64,000 bases of DNA from Basidiobolus meristosporus CBS 931.73 (taxonomy: Eukaryota > Basidiobolomycota > Basidiobolomycetes > Basidiobolales > Basidiobolaceae), in the NCBI GenBank assembly GCA_002104905.1, contig MCFE01000116.1, positions 1 through 64,000 on the forward strand, written 5' to 3'. Position 1 is the first letter of the stretch. Each line of letters begins with the position of its first letter. Position numbers and translations under genes: made by a program. Under the pieces are notes generated by a model that made no database searches, was not told where the DNA came from, and saw only the letters and a program-made list of their open reading frames with translations. Below are positions 1-12,147 of this stretch, piece by piece.

Positions 1-921
1 AGCAATCCAGGGGATCCAGTGCTCCTGGTAGTTTCCAGAGGCAACTGCCACACCCAAAAATTTGGCTGGGTTGGCCCCAACACCACCAAATCCTTCGGTA
101 ATACCCCCACTTACGTAAATATTCAAACCAAGCGCCAATGCGACACAGATTGGGCCGACAACGGGCCCGAACACCTTTTGCTGCTTTGGGTCGATGGCAG
201 TGCCCCAGGTGATCCATACATATGACCAACTGAAGAAGAATTCCAGGCAGAAAGCTTGACCGACTGTGACGATATCCGGCTTGAAACCCCAGGAACCAAG
301 TTTGGTGGCATTGGTGACTGCCTCACCACAGGCGGCACGAAGAAGCGCACCTCCAAGGAGAGCACCGACACAGTGCATAAACAGATAGATGATCGCACGA
401 GGAACAGAGCAGAGGCGAGTCCATACGGCCGTCCAGGTGATAAGGGGGTTGAAATGAGCACCAGAGACAGAGGCAGAGCCCATGATGAAAAGAGTAAGGG
501 TTACAAAGACTCCTAAACCAACATTGAGGGATACGACAGGACCTCCGACCTGGACGGCCCAGACGGTTACACCGCAGGAAACCAAAACATACAACGCCAT
601 CAGGAACAGCTCATGCACACCGGAACGCCAAATCTTAGGGTTGCGGAATTCCGACCAGTCGAGCATTTGGGCCATTGTCAAATGGTCTTCATCAGCGACA
701 ACATCAGGATGAAACTCGGGTGTTGCAAGGCCGGCAAGGGATTTCCTATGAGGAATAGCGTTGAGAGAAGCTTGACGGCTACGAGTAATGTGTTGTTCTA
801 GCGAAGCAATGTTTTCGGGGGATAGAGGGATGCCAACGTTGAGGCTAGTTTCACAAGGCCGAAGCTCGATGGCCCCTTGACTAACAAAGCCATTGGGAGG
901 GCAGAGTTTTGAAGATTCCAT
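1..921 (-). CDS. Aquaporin-like (MIP family) channel, partial (C-terminus off the left edge)
   Basis: The frame is open from the ATG at 921 to position 1 (307 residues, no stop), so the C-terminus lies outside the window. A hydrophilic N-tail of about 80 residues is followed by membrane helices. The first channel half carries SGAHFNPLIT (NPL in place of NPA) and the second carries GVGANPAKFLG, a true NPA followed by Lys. MIP proteins form plasma-membrane or vacuolar pores for water, glycerol or other small solutes. In most of them the second NPA is followed by Arg, which lines the selectivity filter; here it is Lys, so substrate selectivity is uncertain. No intron is needed in the part seen. 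The family call is firm; subfamily and substrate are not. The nearest neighbour on the same strand is a broken UNC93-like gene. Confidence 0.88.
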   Translation of the reverse strand, partial: MESSKLCPPNGFVSQGAIELRPCETSLNVGIPLSPENIASLEQHITRSRQASLNAIPHRKSLAGLATPEFHPDVVADEDHLTMAQMLDWSEFRNPKIWRSGVHELFLMALYVLVSCGVTVWAVQVGGPVVSLNVGLGVFVTLTLFIMGSASVSGAHFNPLITWTAVWTRLCSVPRAIIYLFMHCVGALLGGALLRAACGEAVTNATKLGSWGFKPDIVTVGQAFCLEFFFSWSYVWITWGTAIDPKQQKVFGPVVGPICVALALGLNIYVSGGITEGFGGVGANPAKFLGVAVASGNYQEHWIPWIA

Positions 922-2008
922 TGTAAGATATTGAATATGGTTTGGCACAAACCCGAGGGACGTCTGATTTATATAGCTCAACAATGAATGAGCACCTTTC
1001 CACATTTAGTAAGCCAATAACCAATCTCAAACAAACTTCTTAAATCATACAGCTTGATTACTATATCTTGACATCTGAAGTCATCCTTCCTGATCAACCC
1101 GTTCGTTTTCCAGCGGTAATTTCTAAAAGAAGATTGCTTCGAAACTGTATTCAGCTTACGAATGATTATCTCTCCAATTTTGGAGGAGAGCCCTCTCATT
1201 TAAGATCGTCCGCTACCAAATCGGTTCATCTACTTCTTATCCCGAGATCGATATCCAATTTGGTTTTAGCAGCCACCATATCGATCGTTTGTTGCTTAGC
1301 ATGCTATTGGCGCATGGAACACACCTCAGTGATTATTCGAGCCGAAATATTTGTAGAATTCTGAACCAATATTAGATAATTCGGAAAGATCTAGTTACAG
1401 GCAAAAGTGCATGCACTTTCACTATATGATGCTGATTCCCGAAAACTGATAAACAGGAGTCTACGGTATGCATGTTGGAGAATATACAGACGCTCACGTG
1501 ACCACAGCACCAGTGTACTTGGCTAATCAGATAATTGGAGACATAGTCACTTGATCTCACCTGGGATATGACAATATACCCTACACTAAACACCTCAGTA
1601 TGCTACTAGTGATATGTTCTCTATTCTAATGGTGCCCATTTAAGAATATTATTCAAACGTATGAACTATTGACTAATGTTTACTTCAGAATCCTTTCATC
1701 TACAAGTAAAAGACCAAGTATATTACTCGCAGCAAGAGGGGAAGCACGGTTAACTCTTTCCTAATTATTGAAGCTGTCACTAAAGCTACAACATGTGTAC
1801 CAGCATCCTAACGCTAAGAGGTAACAAGATAAAGTCAAGGTTATTGATGACAGCTGCCGTGGTGCATATGCATTGTCCATTGCCGTGAAACATGTTTGCA
1901 ACAGTAGGGTTTATCAATTGAAGTATGTATTCACCTGGATGTTCACCTTGTCAGTGAACCTCTCTATCTGTGGTATTTATATTTGGTTCAGGCCTCTTAT
2001 CGGTACCT
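922..2008. other. Intergenic stretch, no gene recognised
   Basis: AT-rich sequence between the start of the aquaporin-like gene (921) and the stop of the UNC93-like pseudogene (2009). The short open frames on both strands show no recognisable motif, and no tRNA-like or repeated structure was seen. It probably contains the promoter of the aquaporin-like gene. Confidence 0.5.
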
Positions 2009-2995
2009 TTACATTTCTTGCTTCTCTTCATCCGGACTGGAAGTTTCGGTTACTTCTCTAGCCACTAGCCAGGTAAACACCAGCCAGATAAACGGGAAGC
2101 ACACCGCCAAAAGTGCCCAGCAGATAATGAATTCGGTCATGTATGGGGTCTTGGCCGCGTCAATTGTCCAAGCAATGGCCCCACCAGCGGATCACATTCC
2201 TTTGTAGTACCCAGAATAGCGAGCAAGGATTGTGGAGTCATTGGTCAAGGTTCCCATGATCCAGTAGGCATAAGACTGTGTGGCAGCATCCAATAGTCTG
2301 TAGAGGGAGTATAGCACCCATTTGGGCCAGAATGCTCCAGGGTTACGGATGAAATCGACATCTGGGGGATTTTGGGCAACGGGTTCGCGGGTGTACTGGA
2401 TTGGCATCGCTAGATCACCGCCCCAAACAATCACGATGACGGCAAATACTCCATACAAGCCGTACATGGCCTTGGTACGGTGGCCAAATCTCTTACAGTT
2501 CAGGAACGAGCCGAGGAGGAAAGCACCAAGCATTTGGAATGCCCAGTAGAAAGCATTGTTGAAGGAGCGCGTCCGAAGGTTGAACAGCACCCCGTTGATA
2601 TCACCAAACTGGTAGGAGTAGAACCGGTTGGAGGTAATGGATATGGGCGTCAATAAGAGCATCTCACTGTCACAGAATAACTTTGAGAGACGTTCTCGAA
2701 CTTCTCCACCATCACACGAGACCCAGCATCACGTATCCTTGTGAGAGTTGTAATACAGCAATGAGCCAGTGTATAGAGCATAGGTCAGGCCACCTAAAAG
2801 CAGACAGATGCGTGCGCTAAGGATATTGTAGAAACCACCACCAAAGATAGCAAAGGTCGTGTAGAGGGCTATATTCCCGTTCTTGGCAGTTGAGCTGTTC
2901 ATTTGGCCACTGGCACCCATACCGTTGAACATCCCTGGACAGCAGAAGCACACGAAGCCCACCAATAGCACTTGGGCTACGGGCTTTTGGCAGAT
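2009..2995 (-). pseudogene. UNC93-like (MFS-type) membrane protein, degenerate
   Basis: Two conserved blocks of fungal UNC93-like transporters are visible. The N-terminal part (about 2995-2733) contains GFVCFCCPGMFNGM and GGLTYALYTGSLLYY. The C-terminal part (about 2662-2009) contains SNRFYSYQFGDINGVLFN, LDAATQSYAYWIMGTL and RYSGYYKGM. Several breaks argue against function. The sequence jumps from YYNSHK directly to a block like RDAGSRVMVEKF, losing roughly three membrane helices. The next join, before MLLLTP, is in another frame. An in-frame TGA (2192-2194) stands where the family has a residue before SAGGAIAW; the frame is otherwise open to TAA at 2009. No first exon with an ATG was found upstream of a possible acceptor at 2996. 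Missing helices cannot be explained by introns, so I read it as a recent pseudogene; an assembly error would be the alternative. Confidence 0.75.
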
Positions 2996-3491
2996 CTAAT
3001 CAGTAGGAAGCTAGGATATTGTTGGGGAGGCCTATGGCTCAACCACGGCCATATCATAAGATATTTATAGTATAAGCAGCTCAAAGGTGCCGAGCAATCA
3101 CAACTGTTTGGAAATGAACTGTGGAGCTGGAGTGTAAAACAAACTCAGATATATTCGCTTGGTATATTTGGTAGACTTGGCCGAATTTAGGAATAGTATC
3201 TAATGGACTGGTAAATAAACCAAATCCCGTGCGGCTTATACCGAGTAGAATAGCAAATCCGATGGGAATTTCTCTGGATCCGTGGTTGGCGGTAACAAAG
3301 TGTAAGTTTACTCATTAGCACTCTGAACTGGAAGTTCCCTGGTGGATCATCCCGTTGTATGATATATTTCTCTGGCTATTTGTACATCGAAGCTCTGACC
3401 GATGCAGCCCACAGCCATGAAGGTTCTGATCACCATTATGCATCCACACCCTGACATAGCTTCTGCTTTTGTCTTGAACTGCATTGCGCAC

Positions 3492-3623
3492 CTACCATAC
3501 ATTGTTGGCAACAGTCTGTAGAGCGGAAATAGCTACACTAAAGATTGGTGGCATTGTGGGGGTCTCCCTGGTAACAATAAGCAGCAAGGTGGCAAAGAGT
3601 ATCAAATACTTAGCGGGATACAT
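3492..3623 (-). other. Short open frame with signal-peptide-like N-terminus
   Basis: A 43-codon frame on the minus strand begins MYPAKYLILFATLLLIV and stops at a TAG (3492-3494) that sits inside a possible donor, GTAGGT. Splicing to an AG about 46 nt further could extend it with a Cys-containing stretch. This resembles the first exon of a small secreted protein, but there is no homology support and the frame could be chance. Low confidence. Confidence 0.15.
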
Positions 3624-5318
3624 CGTTACTGATGAAGTTCTTGCTATGACTTGGTCCGCTTAAGTAGAGTTACGCTTTGGGCCACCAACGTTGTGTTGTA
3701 TACTTTTCAGCTGGTTGGCAATATCCTCGGTGTAATACTCTGTCCATACCTTAAAGAGAGCAGCTCCTTATTATATGCTCGGTCGTGAGCCCTAGCAAGG
3801 GCACCAACACCTTATAAAGAGCTTAGTACCACTGAGAAGCCTTATTAACCAAAACCTAGCAATGATTCAGTCAGATTGCGGTTTTGTGAGATGTGTCATT
3901 GTCAGATCATATGGGCACTTTTTGCTTCGTGAATAGTTGACTGAAGTGCAATACCCTGTAGATCTGAACAATACCAAGGGTGGCAGTATAGAGCAATATT
4001 TGAACTCAGGCAAGGTTGAATAGAAACGTATGGTTGGTAACACAAAGCAAACTACATTCACGAAACAGGATTCGGTCTACCAAGCAGGCTGTACGAGTAG
4101 TTTATTTCTAGTCAGCGTCTTGTTACATTGCTAAGAAGGATGAGCATCCCCACTTGCACATTAGCCACAGCTGAGCATGGGGTGTCTGTCTGATGATCAG
4201 TAAGTTGGTTGAACTTTAGGCTGAGGTTGTTACATTTAACCTGACAGCGGCATATGTTCTTCGCTAGACATAGCTTAAGTCCAGCCAACACATTTGCCCG
4301 AACAAAGTCGCCATTCCAGTCGAGGTTGCAAGAAAAGTATACGCCTTTACAATGTTTACCAAGCCTATTATCCTGCGAATGGTTTTTTCGGCAATGCTGC
4401 TGATCACTTGTTACCAGGTATAGTTGACTACCGAAAACACTTAGAGAAAATTGGTGATGAAACAAGAAACAACCTTTCTGTTACCAATAAGTAGTTAGAT
4501 CTTGTATAGTTATTAATACCCGCAGTGAGAGAGACTTCATGGGTTTGATGTGTGTTTGTCGCCTATCATGTGCCTTTGCTAGTTACATCTGATGAACAGT
4601 AAGCCACCTATCGTGTATATATGGGTCACCCTATGGCTGACTAATCTAACGGATTTCTTGCTTGAGAACCACAGTAGGATTTGCGTATTCACCAACGCTG
4701 CCAGAAAGTGATCTTTCCATTAGTAAATGTAGTTTCTCACGAGCCGAATTCAACATAGCAACGAGCGCCATGGTCACATTTGAATAAAATATTACCAAAT
4801 GAGGCTACTCCTCAACACAAGTATGACCTGTATGATCCGATTGATACCAAAATATACATTGCTAGCACTTCAGAACCGGACAGCCTATATTCTGTGTACA
4901 CCTTTGTAAACCCCAGCAGCTGGATAACAGTGCTTCGATCATTTATTTATTACGAATGTATGAAAGATAGATATAGTCGAAATATTTTGGATGTCAGGCC
5001 TGTTGGAGCATATTCACCAGAATGCCATGTACCCAGAGTATGATATCTCTCTTGCTCTTGAGCTCTTCCTAAACAAACTCTGTGTGTTTGTTTCGTTAAG
5101 ACCTTGTGAACGTCTCAATATCACTCTGAGCCATAAAGGGATAACCACGTGATCTACTAGCTCTTCCAATCCCATACAACAAGGCCAGGTCAATGATAGA
5201 TTTGGGTCCAGAAAGGGTACCTGCACATGATGCTGTCAATGCCCAGCATGTTTCCTGCTTCCTAGTGGGAATTTTTGCACGTGAGGTGGGGTGCACACGC
5301 AGTGAAGAGGAACATTTC

Positions 5319-5324
5319 TTTATT
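5319..5324 (-). terminator. Putative poly(A) signal of UTP30
   Basis: Reads AATAAA on the minus strand, about 90 bp after the UTP30 stop codon. Confidence 0.5.
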
Positions 5325-5411
5325 TCCGAAACAAATCGATGGGATTCTATGTAAAGAGGGTGGATATTACAACTGAAAAGTATACGTAGGGTGCATGGGA
5401 ATGGTGAGGCA

Positions 5412-6354
5412 TTATTCGGATTTGACGGGTCTGATTTGGATGGAGTTCACCTCGTCGGGGAGCGAGTTGAAGATGGGCAGGGCCACGGATTCGGTGGTCT
5501 TGATGTGCAAGCTCTGGATGTTCTTCCACTTCTTGGGGATCTTCTCGACGACGTGGTTGATGGCGTGGTCGATGTTCTCCGCCACCTCCTGCGCGGACTG
5601 GGCGGTGGTCCCGATCTTGATGGACATGCAGGTGCCGTTCGGCTTGAACATGTAGGTGGAGGAGAGAATCTTCTGAACCTCCTTGTCCAGGTTACCCGCG
5701 GTGAGGGAGATGGGGATGGGTTGCTTCTTGCGCTCGAAGAACTTCTTGCCGATCAGCTTGGGGAGCATGGGGATGATACGTGCGTCGGCCAAGAAGAGCC
5801 CGTAGGACTGGCAGAGCTCGCGCTTGGCTTCGTAGGTCTTGTACTTGGCTCTGAGCTTGGAGATACCGATCACCTAGAGTGGGGTTAGCATCAGGGGGAG
5901 GGTCTTTCGACAACCATGCTCGATACTCACCTTGGAGATTCTCTTCACTCCCTTCTTCTCCAACAGCTGCTTGTATTCCTTTTGGGGGTCCTTGGTGAAC
6001 AGGCAGACATCGACGCCCGAGCTGACGATGGCGTGTCTCAGAGGACTGGTCGGGAAAAACTCGGGGTTAGTGGGGAAGGTTGGGTGGTGGGTCAGTTGGT
6101 TAAGCGGGTTCCTACATTCTGGCGGGCTTGATGTTGGAGCTCTCAGAGAACTTCTTGGTGGTGATGACCAACCACACGGGCTCCTCATCCTGAAGGAGCT
6201 GGTCCTGCTTGTCCTCGCTGACCTTGGCAGCGTGTTTGAGGAGGGCGGTGGTAGCCTTGAGAGTCTGAGGAATGCTCCACGGTTAGAATGGGTGACCTGG
6301 GGTCGGGTGGGAACACACGGGGCTTACCTGCTTGGAATCCAATGGAGAAGACAT
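5412..6354 (-). CDS. UTP30: Utp30/RSL1D1-type ribosomal L1-domain protein (ribosome biogenesis)
   Basis: Four exons on the minus strand: 6328-6354, 6116-6264, 5931-6045 and 5412-5873. All introns are GT-AG and the phases agree, giving 250 residues, close to yeast Utp30 (274). The protein is one ribosomal L1 fold. The central block with FLADARIIPMLPKLIGKKFF and the C-terminal block IQSLHIKTTESVALPIFN are hallmarks of the Utp30/Cic1/RSL1D1 branch rather than of uL1 itself. Members act in the nucleolus on pre-ribosomal particles. Exon 1 codes only nine residues, and the ATG at 6354 is the first in frame with good phase. A long T-rich tract ending TTTTCA lies about 110 bp upstream. Cic1 orthology is possible but Cic1 is longer. 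Confidence 0.9.
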
Positions 6355-6752
6355 GGTACGTTCGGAGGAAGGGGCTCTTGGTACACCTGAAACGCTAATA
6401 TGACCACTTTTCTCACTCAAGTGATTTCGCGTATGGGACCAGTCGATTTGAGCCAGATTTTTTTTCATTTTTTTTCTTTTGGACTGCCGAACGGACACTG
6501 CAAAATTGCTTGGGTCAGGGCCAAATAGGGAGGGATTTTTTTCAACCTGACTGCCAATGAGATGGTCCAATGCACTGGCGCGAAGACGGGAGCAAGCGCG
6601 GCCATGGATGAGGATAGGGGTATGTGCGAGTGTGGCTGCGAGTGCAGGTACCGATTGTTTAATAATAATGTTATTTGGTGGATTATTGTTACAAAGATCA
6701 AACGAAATTAACTTGGTTTGGGTTCGTTAAGGATGTTCAGAAACCAGCTCTC

Positions 6753-7826
6753 TTACAATCCCTGCTCGTAGATGCCTTGGTACAGGTAGATGATACCAAA
6801 GATGATGAACAGCACGGATCCGAAGAGGTTCACCGTACGCACCGAGATCTTGGTCGCGAGGAGACGACCCCCGGCCACGGCCAGGGCGGTGCAGAATCCG
6901 TGACCGAGCACCGTCCCCACGCAAACCCAGAAAACGTTCTCGGACGCTCCCAGTGCGATGGTGGCGATCTGCGATCGATCCCCCCACTCGGCCAAAAAGG
7001 TGAGGACGAAGGTTTGTACAAAGGTGGGGGACAGCAGGTACTGCATCAGTTCGGTGACCCCGGAGCTCTTCCGGCACGACTCCGGTTGCTCCTCCATCTG
7101 GTTCAATTTCTCCGAATGCTTGTGCTCCTCCAGCTCCGTGCTCACCTCCTCCAACTCCTGCTGCCCCTCGTCGCCGGACATGTTCCATGCCTCCAGCAAG
7201 ATCTTCCCGCCAAATACGAAGAACAGCAGACTCGCCATGTAGGTGACGAAGTGCTTGGGGATGATGGTCAGCACCACGTGACCCAACACCGCGGAGAAGA
7301 TCGACATGATCATCAGGGCGGAGAACGCGGCCGAGAAGATCAGGAGTCGGGAATGGCTCATGGCCATGATGGCCGCGATGAAGAACGTCTTGTCTCCTAT
7401 CTCCGAGACGACGATGGTGAGCGTGCTCAGGAACAGGGACTTCTTGTCGCTCCCGTCGAAGTCGTATTCGAACCCGAGAGTTCCCCTGGGCACCGTTTCA
7501 TCCTGGTCGGTGAAGATCGAGTCCATGTAGTTTTTCTTCAGGGGAAAGGAAAGTGTGAGGTTAGTCCCGTGTTCGGTGTGTGGGTTTGATGAGGTTTCTC
7601 TCTGTACCAACCTCCAAGTTCGAAGGTGGGGCTTCGTCCAAAATCCCTGGGAAGCCTTCCAGGTTCCGGTTTTGCTGTAGGGGGGATGATGGTGAGCACA
7701 CATACATACAAGAGGGGGTGCATGTGTATGGGGAAAGCTTACCCATTGTGGCGGCTCCTTGGCAATGACTTGGACTGCCACCAAGACGAATAGGAGAAGT
7801 GTCAACCAACCATATCGCTTGTTCAT
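6753..7826 (-). CDS. GDT1: Gdt1/TMEM165 family Golgi Mn2+/Ca2+ transporter
   Basis: Three exons (7743-7826, 7612-7674, 6753-7535) give 309 residues; phases agree at both introns. Residues 1-23 form a signal peptide (MNKRYGWLTLLLFVLVAVQV). The two family signatures E-x-G-D-(K/R)-(T/S) are intact: EIGDKT at about 94-99 and EWGDRS at about 232-237, each in a membrane helix of the two three-helix repeats. An acidic, Glu-rich loop of about 45 residues separates the repeats, as in fungal homologues. Gdt1 exchanges Mn2+ or Ca2+ for protons in the Golgi and supports glycosylation. It lies tandem to UTP30 (start 6354), about 400 bp apart. The small middle exon (21 codons) sits in the variable lumenal segment. 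The family call is firm; the symbol follows the yeast orthologue. Confidence 0.93.
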   Translation of the reverse strand: MNKRYGWLTLLLFVLVAVQVIAKEPPQWVSFPHTHAPPLVCMCAHHHPPYSKTGTWKASQGFWTKPHLRTWRLVQRETSSNPHTEHGTNLTLSFPLKKNYMDSIFTDQDETVPRGTLGFEYDFDGSDKKSLFLSTLTIVVSEIGDKTFFIAAIMAMSHSRLLIFSAAFSALMIMSIFSAVLGHVVLTIIPKHFVTYMASLLFFVFGGKILLEAWNMSGDEGQQELEEVSTELEEHKHSEKLNQMEEQPESCRKSSGVTELMQYLLSPTFVQTFVLTFLAEWGDRSQIATIALGASENVFWVCVGTVLGHGFCTALAVAGGRLLATKISVRTVNLFGSVLFIIFGIIYLYQGIYEQGL

Positions 7827-8101
7827 TGTGATCAAAAAGGGAGATGTCAAGTAGGAAACCAAGAGTATCAACGGGTGGGCTCCGCAATGTTTGCTTATAT
7901 ATACCGTATCCCAAATGGATCCGCTAAAACGTGGCACGATATGCCTATTACATATCAGATAGTGGATCACTGGCTGACCTCTGGTCCAGAAAAGGAAAGT
8001 CATCAAGTGAGCTGGTTGCCGGCTAATCATTATCGCACATGGTGATGAATGGATTACACTTTATATATAAAAATAGTCAACCGCCTATATTACACGGGGC
8101 A

Positions 8102-9374
8102 TCAGTACGAATCATCCTCGCTCTCGAGGCCATGTAAGCCCAAGCTGCCAGTGTCCACGATCCTTAGCAGAGACACCTTGGAGGCATCCCGCGTATCGTA
8201 CATGGGGAGCTTGTCAGCGACCGTCGGGGACTTCTCATGGGGATTAGAGTTTAAGAGAAACACCCCGACGAAGATAGTGAAGAACCCACAGAACAGTGAG
8301 ATCAGGTTCACGGGATTCGATTCGTTGAATCCCTGAAACAGCAGCGCCGACGCAACAATCGTCGCAGTAGTAAAGAACACGTAGTAGATGGGGGTGACGA
8401 TATTGGTAGAGAACAGGTCCAGCGCCTTGTTGAAGTAATTCATCTGCGTCAGGATGGCTACTGCAACCACGCCGGCAAAGATATAGGTGGACGAGTGGGT
8501 CAATTGATTAGACCCGGCAAAGGTCAGCTTAAGGGCGATCCCGAACCCTTTGACGGCCATGACACTTACAGACCCTACCAGAGAGCAGATAGTGATGTAC
8601 ACCAACGGGTTCTTCCTCCCGTGGCTTGGAACCACCCGGTAGATAAGGAACAATGTGGTCGCAAGGACCAGGATGCAATACACCATGAACGCTAAACGCT
8701 GATCAGCTAAACAACACTCATTACGGCGGGCCCATTGATTCTCTCCTACCTGGTTGGATGGCAAGGTGCAGCATCTGGTCGACTGAGATAATTTCCTTGT
8801 CTTCGGGAGAATGCAGGACGATTACGACCGACCCAATGAGGCACAGGCCGCAACCCGCTTTGCCAGATGACCCAAGGCGCTCATTCAAGAAGAGCGACGC
8901 TAAAATCGCGCTGTCCGGTGAAGGATTCGCCAAATATGGGTTAGCTGAGCATGCAATATATCCCAGTGGAACTCCATACGGGAGCCTACCTAATCAAGAC
9001 ACTCAGAGCACCCAGGGGGGTGACAAGAATAGCAGGTGCGAACGAATATGCAGCAAAGTTGGCAATTTCCCCCAGGACCACTAGGGGAGTGATTTAGCAC
9101 CGGAGACAAGCTAAACGATGATGTATTTTGTCCCTACTTGTTACCATGCCTGCCCACCAGGTGTAGTTCGTGAGATACGAGAAGGTGTCGCCGCTTGCCG
9201 TACCTGTATCACAGATAAGAGTTATCCAACCAAGAGTGACTGGTGTATTGGAGAACGCAGCATACCCTCGTGTGAGGAAGAGTCGATTAGACCCTTCTTG
9301 GTGAGAATAAAGCTAACGCCGATCAAAAGACTAGAGGAGGCGGCCAAGCACAAGCCTATGTATTTATCGTCCAT
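8102..9374 (-). CDS. NIPA-type magnesium transporter
   Basis: Five exons (9266-9374, 9138-9203, 8990-9080, 8750-8910, 8102-8691) join in phase to 338 residues. Family blocks in order: [17 protein letters not shown] (TM1), [73 protein letters not shown] and a last helix before [10 protein letters not shown]. About nine membrane segments are expected. NIPA proteins move Mg2+ and sit in the plasma or endosomal membrane. The second intron uses the donor after ACAA at 9138; the closer GT after ATG (9143) would break the frame, so I prefer the downstream donor. The C-tail is acidic (ESEDDSY). Which of the fungal NIPA paralogues it is cannot be told. Confidence 0.92.
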
Positions 9375-11505
<2,131 letters not shown>

Positions 11506-11542
11506 ATGTCCATCTCATTCTTTAACGCTTTGTAATTACAGT

Positions 11543-11548
11543 AATAAA
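11543..11548 (+). terminator. Poly(A) signal of TPI1
   Basis: AATAAA 38 bp downstream of the TPI1 stop codon. Confidence 0.6.
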
Positions 11549-12147
11549 ATCGTTGAATGTAAAGTAGTCTTGGTTGTTGTACAGTAATATCGCGAATTCA
11601 ATCCTAATATCGAACAACTAACATGGATGACGTCTAGCCAGTAGTAGTGCCAGATGAAGATCATCGACCGGGAGGATTTGGTACGTCGATACTGTCCAAC
11701 GGCATTGCAAAATTTGTAGATTTTGAATAGATTGGGCCATTGGAGTTAGCTGGGGCGAAAGTAACCATGGCTGAGCCCTCGTAATGGCTCCTAAACAATT
11801 CCGGCTGAATTCAAAGTTTTGGGTGGATAAAATCTGGCCCAATATTACGGAACGTTTGGCTCCGATCTCGCATTGTTCGGTTCCATGTTGCAATATTCCT
11901 GATGATAGGATTCCGAGATAATGATAGTAATGAAGTTCGGCATAATTTTTCATTTCGTTGTGACTTCGGTGATTTTTTTTTCTTTTTTTCACTTGCAAGT
12001 CGTGATCGTTCTCTTGCCACTTGGAAATTACACGCCCACGCTCACGCCTGCTGGCAAGTACTAGAACTTGACTGATTTATCTCCACGAGGATCTCCATTA
12101 TACACACATAAACGTATACTGTTCTAATCTAGGCGATATCCATAATC
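11549..12147. other. Intergenic region, MRD1 promoter
   Basis: Contains T-rich tracts (11970-11990) and AATTTTTCA at 11944-11952, which matches the core of the fungal ribosomal RNA processing element. A 126-codon minus-strand frame here has no recognisable feature and is probably chance. Confidence 0.45.
11944..11952. promoter_or_regulatory. RRPE-like element upstream of MRD1
   Basis: AATTTTTCA (TGAAAAATT on the other strand) about 200 bp upstream of the MRD1 start. RRPE motifs mark ribosome-biogenesis genes in yeasts. Use in this organism is inferred. Confidence 0.35.

Larger units (their letters stand above)
2996..5411. other. Long stretch without a convincing gene
   Basis: About 2.4 kb between the UNC93-like pseudogene and UTP30. 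Only short open frames occur and none has a recognised domain. One minus-strand frame near 3492-3623 has a signal-peptide-like start (separate entry). A TTTATT at 5319-5324 reads AATAAA on the minus strand and is a plausible poly(A) signal for UTP30, whose stop is at 5412. The region could hold further decayed coding sequence that I cannot identify. Confidence 0.4.

Noticed and set aside
2192-2194. TGA in the UNC93-like gene as selenocysteine or part of an intron
   Set aside because: No such use is known in fungi for this family, no suitable GT-AG pair surrounds it, and other deletions exist in the same gene.
5391-5888. 165-codon plus-strand frame opposite UTP30
   Set aside because: Antisense to conserved L1-domain coding sequence; no domain of its own.
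6675-7589. 304-codon open frame on the plus strand opposite GDT1
   Set aside because: It is antisense to a gene with clear signatures and introns; its composition (His, Asp, Gln, Gly rich) follows from the codon bias of the other strand.
11618-11998. 126-codon minus-strand frame between TPI1 and MRD1
   Set aside because: No recognisable motif, no splice context, and it covers the MRD1 promoter with its T tracts.
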